A DNA stretch of 17,833 bases from Chloroflexota bacterium (lineage in GTDB: Bacteria; Chloroflexota; Limnocylindria; QHBO01). Numbering within the stretch: position 1 is the first letter of the stretch; each line of letters begins with the position of its first letter. The stretch covers positions 1 through 17,833 of the forward strand of contig JADLBB010000183.1 of the NCBI GenBank assembly GCA_020848055.1, read 5' to 3'. Shown here piece by piece: positions 14,027 to 17,833 of this stretch. The notes under the pieces were generated by a model. That model had not been told where the DNA came from. It ran no database searches and was given only the letters and a program-made list of their open reading frames with translations. The position numbers were made by a program, and so were the translations under genes.

Positions 14027-14872
14027 TTATGGCTCTTCTACCAGCTCCTCTTCGAGATCGGGCTCCGTGGAGAACTCCGGGAGGGTCGTGTCGAGCTCCT
14101 CCACCTCCTCGGAATCCTCGTCGGTCTCCTCCGACTCGTCATCGTCATCGTAGCGAAGTGCGCTGCCCTTGATGTACGGTCGGACGCCACCGCCGACCTG
14201 GCCGGTCGTCGGAAACGACACCGTCCCAAAGTTCGACGGATGGGTGAATGACTCGCGAATCATGATCGTGAGCTCGCTGCCGGCCGCGGGCAGGGCCGTG
14301 ATCGCCGCCTCGTAGCGGTTGCCCGATGCCATCAGCTTGAGCATGCGCGTCGCGATCCGTGGCTCGACCGTCCCGATCGCGTGCCCCCCGGCATGGGCCT
14401 CGAGCTCGTCGCCGGTGGCCACCAGCTCGACCGCGTCTCCCGGAGACAGTGACGCCAGGGCATCCTGCCCGGACCGGGTGGACACCTGGGCGCGTGCGGT
14501 CTTGCCCATCTCCTCGATGAACAGGTTGGCTGGAGCCTTGACCAGGCGCGACTTGCCGTTGCGTCCCGCGTTGCGGCCCGCCTCGGTCGAGGCGAGCAGC
14601 ACGCGCAGGCGCTCTGCGTTGCGCAGGGCGATGCGATTGGTCGCGTCGCGCTCCAGTGCGGCCTCGTATGCTTCGAGCGCCTCAGCGTGCCGTCCCAGCT
14701 CGGCGAGCGCCTTGCCGAGACGATTGGCGGCATCGATGTCGGGCCCGAGCTCGAGGATAAGGCGGTTGGAATCAACCGCAGCCTCCCACTCGCCGCGCGT
14801 CGCCTGGGCGATCGCGGCATCAGCCAGCTGGCGCCGCTGGCGGGTCGTGATGTCAGCGTCTTCGAACGCCAT
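14027..14872 (-). CDS. TPR protein with a HIRAN-like middle region and acidic tail
   Basis: 281 residues. Residues about 10-92 form two to three tetratricopeptide repeats (AEALEAYEAALERDATN is typical). Residues about 126-222 form a compact beta-rich domain, with GDAVELV, GHAIGTVEPRIATRMLKLMASGNRYEAAI and IMIRESFTHPSNFG-VSFP; the GxxIGxVEPRxAxRxxxLMxxGNRY pattern recalls HIRAN-type nucleic-acid domains, but I cannot assign it firmly. The last 41 residues contain 23 Asp/Glu and no Lys, Arg or His. The frame is open further upstream to a TTG at 14902; I choose ATG 14872 because of AGGGA about seven bases before it. First gene of the operon with the methylase-like protein, under a strong-looking promoter. 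The acidic tail could bind a basic partner or mimic DNA; this is inference only. Confidence 0.75.
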   Translation of the reverse strand: MAFEDADITTRQRRQLADAAIAQATRGEWEAAVDSNRLILELGPDIDAANRLGKALAELGRHAEALEAYEAALERDATNRIALRNAERLRVLLASTEAGRNAGRNGKSRLVKAPANLFIEEMGKTARAQVSTRSGQDALASLSPGDAVELVATGDELEAHAGGHAIGTVEPRIATRMLKLMASGNRYEAAITALPAAGSELTIMIRESFTHPSNFGTVSFPTTGQVGGGVRPYIKGSALRYDDDDESEETDEDSEEVEELDTTLPEFSTEPDLEEELVEEP

Positions 14873-14920
14873 TCCGGGGTCCCTGCTGCCTCCGATATGC
14901 AAGTCGTGGGCGCGGCCAAC

Positions 14921-14936
14921 GGGCCGAGAGCGGCCC
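14921..14936. repeat. Perfect six-base-pair hairpin at the transcript start
   Basis: GGGCCG-AGAG-CGGCCC. On the minus strand it begins at about +1 of the TPR-methylase promoter, so it would form a 5' cap hairpin on that mRNA. On the plus strand it is followed only by TCTTGT. No open gene in the 114-base gap. Confidence 0.5.
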
Positions 14937-14937
14937 T

Positions 14938-14966
14938 CTTGTACCAGAGCACCGATGGGGTGTCAA
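14938..14966 (-). promoter_or_regulatory. Promoter of the TPR/methylase-like operon
   Basis: On the minus strand TTGACA (14966-14961), exactly 17 bases, TACAAG (14943-14938). The -35 is a perfect consensus match and the -10 matches at four of six positions. This is the best promoter in the window; the predicted start is near 14931, leaving about 60 bases of leader before ATG 14872. Confidence 0.7.
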
Positions 14967-14986
14967 CGCGAGGGTCCCGGACGGCC

Positions 14987-15763
14987 TCAGAAGCGGTGCA
15001 TCAGCAGCGCCACCACCACTCCGACGAGCAGCAGCGAGCCGTACTCGGTGGCCACCGATCGGCCCGACGCACCCTCCGATAGTGCCTCCGCGGCACCCGC
15101 CCAGGTGTAGAAGGACAATGCGACCAGCCCGGCCACGATCGTCGGGGCCAGCCCAAGGACGATGGCCGCCAGCCCGACCTGCGTCACCACCAGCACGTGC
15201 AGCAGACCCTGGCCCATCGCTTCGACGCCCAGCACGTTGCGGGCCTCGGCCGCCCGCACCGCCGGAGTCAGGCTGAGCGCCGCCACCAACACCATCGGCG
15301 TGGGCCAGTTGCCGGCGCCGAACAGCACCAGCAGTCCGGCGCTGCCGGTGAACACGACCGCCATCAGCAGCAGGTTGTGCATGGTTGCCCCGCCGCTGCC
15401 GCGCTCGATGCGCAGCTCGAGGTAGATGACGACCCACAGCAGCACCGCCACGACCGGCACGATGACGAGGCTCTGGCCCGGCGGCAGCAGGCGGCCGAAC
15501 AGCGTGGCCGAGATGCCGGCCACCGACGGTATCGCGTAGCGCGCGAGGCCGAGTGCGTGGCGCGCGGGCCCGATCACGTACACCGCCGCCACGCCGCCGA
15601 GCACCAGCTGCGCGGCGATCGCCACGGCCAACCACACCGGTGGCGCGAGCCAGCCGCCGGTGGCGACTGCGGCCTGCAGCAACGCCACCACCACGGCCCC
15701 GAGTCGGTCCGCGCGGCGCGTGGCGGCCGCCCGCCCTCGATCTCCGAACAGGCGGTCGATCAC
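14987..15763 (-). CDS. Multi-pass membrane protein of unknown function
   Basis: 258 residues, mostly hydrophobic, with about seven to eight membrane segments (for example about 44-64, 98-117, 130-149, 187-225 and 242-256). The N-terminus MIDRLFGDRGRAAATRRADR is basic and cytoplasmic by the positive-inside rule. I do not recognise a family: there is no transporter, protease or transferase motif. The loop LELRIERGSGGATMHN and the segment FGAGNWPTPMVL are the only polar features in the middle. The start is GTG 15763, overlapping the DNA polymerase X stop (GTGA, 15763-15760), so it is translated from the same message; no separate promoter is seen. A shared function with the polymerase is not implied. 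Confidence 0.8.
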   Translation of the reverse strand: MIDRLFGDRGRAAATRRADRLGAVVVALLQAAVATGGWLAPPVWLAVAIAAQLVLGGVAAVYVIGPARHALGLARYAIPSVAGISATLFGRLLPPGQSLVIVPVVAVLLWVVIYLELRIERGSGGATMHNLLLMAVVFTGSAGLLVLFGAGNWPTPMVLVAALSLTPAVRAAEARNVLGVEAMGQGLLHVLVVTQVGLAAIVLGLAPTIVAGLVALSFYTWAGAAEALSEGASGRSVATEYGSLLLVGVVVALLMHRF

Positions 15764-17517
15764 GACAGCCGCTCCAGCAAGGCTGCGGCCGACCTGGTGG
15801 CCAGGAGATTCTCAGGTCCGAGCCACGCGCGGCGGGCGAGGTCCACCGCGTACCGCTGCTGGCCCAACTCCTCGGTCCGATGGGCGTCCGACGAGACGGT
15901 GAGCATCGCGCCGGCGCGCGCGGCGGCGCGAGCCAGGCCATCGTCGAGGTCAAGCCGCGGGCTCCCGTTGATCTCGAGCGCCGTGCCGGTACGCGCCGCG
16001 GCCTCGAAGACGCGCGGCCAGTCGAACGGCAGCGGGTCGCGGCGGTTGACGATCCGGCCAGAGGGATGAGCGATGACGTCCACGTGCGGCGAGGCCATGG
16101 CGGCCAGTGCCCGCGCCGTCAGCTGCTCGGACGACTGCCCACGTCCGGTGTGGACGCTGGCGATGACGACCTCGAAGCGCGCCAGCAACTCGTCGGGGTA
16201 GTCGAGCCTTCCGTCGGCCAGGATCTCCAGTTCGGTGCCATGCAGGATCCTGAACGGCCCGAGCTCGGCGTTGAGGCGATCGATCTCGACCCGTTGCTGC
16301 TCGACGCGCTCCGGCGACAGGCCGCGAGCCACGCCCAGCGACGGCGAGTGATCGGTCAGCACCATGTACTCGTGGCCGCGATCACGCGCGGCGCGCGCCA
16401 TGGCCTCGATCGAGTCGACGCCATCGGTCCAGTTCGAGTGCGTGTGGGTGTCGCCACGCACGTCGTCGACGGTCACCAGGCGCGGCAGCCTGCCCGCGCC
16501 GGCGGCCTCGATCTCGCCATCGGCCTCGCGCAGCTCCGGGGGGACCCACTCCAGGCCCAGTCGCTCGTACACGTCGCGCTCCTCGGCATCGGGAAGCAAC
16601 TCGCCGCTGTGGATGACCTTGAAGCCCTTCTCCGACAACGACCAGCCTCGATCGAGCGCCAGTCCGCGCAGCGCGACGTTGTGGTCGCGGCTGCCGGTGA
16701 AGTGGACCAGGTGCGAGCCCCACGCGGCCGGCGGGCAGACCATCAGGTCAACCCGTGGACCGTCGCGCAGGACGACGCTCGACCTGCCGGTCCCGGCAGA
16801 CAGCACCCGTTCCACTGCCTGCAACCCGTCGAGCGTCGCGATCACGGCCGCCGGATCGTCGGTCGCCACCAGCAGGTCCAGGTCGCCGATGGTCGGCCGC
16901 CGCCGGCGCAGCGAGCCCGCCGCTTCGGCACGCCGCACGCCACGCACCTCCCTCAGGCTTTCGAGCAACGGCATCACCAGCGCATCGGCGTCGTGAATGA
17001 GCAGCCGCTCGCCCTGCTGGGCCATGCGCCCGATGGCGTCGAGGATGGCCGACTCGGTCCGCCATGACAGCCCGCGCAGGCCTCGCAGGCGACCGGACTC
17101 GGCCGCCGCGCGCAGGGCGTCGATGGAGTCGACCCCGAGCTCCACGTTCACCAGGCGCACGGTCTTCGGGCCCACGCCCGGCAGACGGAGGATCTCGAGC
17201 AGGCCGGCCGGCACCTGCGCCCGCAGGCCACGGTGATACTCGAGCTCGCCGGTCTCGGCCAGTTCGGCGAGCTTGGCGGTCAGCGCCGGGCCGGCGCCTG
17301 GGATGACCGGCGGCGTTCCGCGGCGGAACAGGACCGCCACCTCCTCGGGGTGGCGCTCGACAGCTTCGGCGACGCGTCGGTAGGCGACCGACTTGTAGAC
17401 GACCTCGCCGAGGATCTCGAGCATGTCGCCGATCTCGTTGAAGACGCGCGCGATCTCGGCGTTGCTGATGATCGCGTCGGTACCGCTGCTGCGCGTGACG
17501 CTCCTGGCTCGAGGCAT
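15760..17517 (-). CDS. polX: DNA polymerase X with PHP domain
   Basis: 585 residues, full length for bacterial PolX. Order: N-terminal 8-kDa-like helical domain (about 17-100) with a helix-hairpin-helix (IPGAGPALTAKL, 72-83); a second HhH, LPGVGPKTVRLV (112-123); nucleotidyltransferase palm with GS-RR-(T)IGDLDLL (D212, D214) and RVDLMV (D257); thumb to about 335; PHP domain (350-585) with DTHTH (D356, H358, H360), TDHSP (D389, H390), HGTELEI (E429), SVHTG (H456), IAHPSGR (H484) and SSDAH (D544, H546). The polymerase part fills short gaps and the PHP part gives Mn-dependent 3'-5' exonuclease/AP-site processing in base-excision repair. All catalytic residues are present. ATG 17517 follows TAGAAT by eight bases without a Shine-Dalgarno. 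Confidence 0.96.
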   Translation of the reverse strand: MPRARSVTRSSGTDAIISNAEIARVFNEIGDMLEILGEVVYKSVAYRRVAEAVERHPEEVAVLFRRGTPPVIPGAGPALTAKLAELAETGELEYHRGLRAQVPAGLLEILRLPGVGPKTVRLVNVELGVDSIDALRAAAESGRLRGLRGLSWRTESAILDAIGRMAQQGERLLIHDADALVMPLLESLREVRGVRRAEAAGSLRRRRPTIGDLDLLVATDDPAAVIATLDGLQAVERVLSAGTGRSSVVLRDGPRVDLMVCPPAAWGSHLVHFTGSRDHNVALRGLALDRGWSLSEKGFKVIHSGELLPDAEERDVYERLGLEWVPPELREADGEIEAAGAGRLPRLVTVDDVRGDTHTHSNWTDGVDSIEAMARAARDRGHEYMVLTDHSPSLGVARGLSPERVEQQRVEIDRLNAELGPFRILHGTELEILADGRLDYPDELLARFEVVIASVHTGRGQSSEQLTARALAAMASPHVDVIAHPSGRIVNRRDPLPFDWPRVFEAAARTGTALEINGSPRLDLDDGLARAAARAGAMLTVSSDAHRTEELGQQRYAVDLARRAWLGPENLLATRSAAALLERLS

Positions 17518-17525
17518 CGTCGGCC

Positions 17526-17554
17526 ATTCTACGGCCGCGCGCCCGAGCCACTCG
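17526..17554 (-). promoter_or_regulatory. Putative polX promoter (leaderless spacing)
   Basis: On the minus strand CGAGTG (17554-17549), 17 bases, TAGAAT (17531-17526), eight bases, ATG 17517. Both hexamers and both spacings equal those of the zinc-ribbon gene promoter at 4618-4655. A palindrome, CTCGG-A-CCGAG (17551-17561), overlaps the upstream hexamer. Confidence 0.5.
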
Positions 17555-17577
17555 GACCGAGCGACGGGCGCTACAAT
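17549..17577 (+). promoter_or_regulatory. Putative divergent promoter of the right-edge transcript
   Basis: TACAAT (17572-17577) is a five-of-six match to the -10 consensus; transcription would begin near 17584. With a 17-base spacer its -35 position (17549-17554) coincides with that of the divergent polX promoter, although CACTCG is not a consensus -35. A leader of roughly 190-250 bases follows. Confidence 0.45.
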
Positions 17578-17671
17578 TGGGGCGCGATCCGCGCCGGCTG
17601 GCGGTGGGTCGGTTCAAGCACGCAGCCGAGGCGTCCACGTTTCCCGTGGCAGCAGGTTCCAGACGACGATT

Positions 17672-17833
17672 CCGGCTCGGTGACGGGTCGGTCGCCAGCG
17701 AGCCCGTCGATCGCTGATCGCCGGGGCAACGCCTCGATGACGACCACCCGCTGAGCCGCTGCGAGGTGGTCGAGATGAACAACCAGGACGTCCGGGTCGC
17801 ACGCCGCCGCGTGGTGCCGCGGCTATTCGGCGC
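17672..17833 (+). promoter_or_regulatory. Candidate T-box riboswitch, possibly threonine-type
   Basis: Several T-box features occur in order. A Stem I base pairs CGGCTC (17673-17678) with GAGCCG (17753-17758). GGTGACG on the 5' side and CTGAG on the 3' side fit the GA/kink-turn. An AGCGAG bulge motif (17697-17702) precedes a hairpin with GCTG in its loop (17712-17716). Then comes ACC (17743-17745) seven bases before GAGC, where the specifier codon sits, and finally CGTGGTGCCGCGG (17810-17822), close to the T-box core GGTGGNACCGCG with one change of the invariant A to G. ACC would read threonine; UGGU would pair with an ACCA tRNA end. Against it: an alternative eight-base hairpin (17741-17748 with 17765-17772) and a possible coding start at 17775. 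T-box leaders are known in Chloroflexota. Confidence 0.38.
17775..17833 (+). CDS. Possible start of an unidentified gene, cut by the edge
   Basis: ATG 17775 has AGGTGG five bases upstream and opens a frame of 19 codons to the window edge (MNNQDVRVARRRVVPRLFG), with mostly G or C in third positions, as in the real genes here. The Shine-Dalgarno lies in one arm of an eight-base-pair hairpin (CGACCACC with GGTGGTCG). It is too short to name a family. This reading competes with the T-box reading of the same bases. Confidence 0.35.
   Translation, partial: MNNQDVRVARRRVVPRLFG

Noticed and set aside
15553..17067. 504-codon open frame on the plus strand
   Set aside because: Antisense to DNA polymerase X, which has every catalytic motif; the translated product shows no family features.
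17601..17660. tRNA-like GGTTCAAGC near the right edge
   Set aside because: No acceptor, D or anticodon stems can be formed around it; the nearby CCACG-TTTCC-CGTGG hairpin stands alone.

Overview
The window is strongly GC-rich, densely packed DNA from a free-living bacterium. Nearly every gene family here is widespread, so the sequence alone does not fix the lineage. A Chloroflexota-type organism is my best guess, perhaps close to the Limnocylindria. The hints are a PHP-fused family X DNA polymerase, a CsoR repressor, LmbE/PIG-L deacetylases, a sortase-type LPDTG surface protein (which suggests a Gram-positive or monoderm-like envelope), SD-poor gene starts and a possible T-box leader. I see no insertion sequence, CRISPR array, tRNA or rRNA gene.

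Layout. Bases 1-4589 are a minus-strand series, read right to left: an adenosine deaminase-family protein (4589-3519), a PIG-L/LmbE-like protein with altered active-site residues (3500-2646), a secreted LPDTG-anchored protein (2553-1573), an Mrp/ApbC Fe-S carrier ATPase (1475-390) and the start of a metallophosphoesterase (286-1, cut by the edge). Divergent from the deaminase, on the plus strand, are a small membrane protein with zinc ribbons (4655-5059) and a CcsA-type cytochrome c assembly protein (5103-5981). Running against these on the minus strand is a compact operon: an intact PIG-L deacetylase (10709-9981), an ABC exporter (9984-8101) and a DUF255 thioredoxin-fold/glycosidase-like protein (8095-5966). 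A CsoR-type copper repressor (10780-11106, plus) is divergent from that operon, with an inverted repeat lying over its own start.

Bases 11231-14872 carry a two-gene minus-strand operon driven by a good TTGACA-N17-TACAAG promoter. It encodes a TPR protein with a very acidic tail, followed by a 929-residue protein. The latter joins a degenerate N6/N4 DNA-methylase-like fold, a four-cysteine zinc ribbon and a C-terminal PD-(D/E)xK-like motif. This is the least conventional part of the window. Finally, bases 14987-17517 hold an overlapping pair: PHP-type DNA polymerase X and a multi-pass membrane protein. The right edge (about 17549-17833, plus) has a promoter and a long GC-rich leader that resembles a T-box riboswitch, possibly threonine-type. 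A short reading frame with a good Shine-Dalgarno competes for the same bases.

A recurring theme is that many starts have a -10-like hexamer only 6-10 bases upstream of ATG/GTG and no Shine-Dalgarno. This suggests that leaderless transcription is common in this organism.
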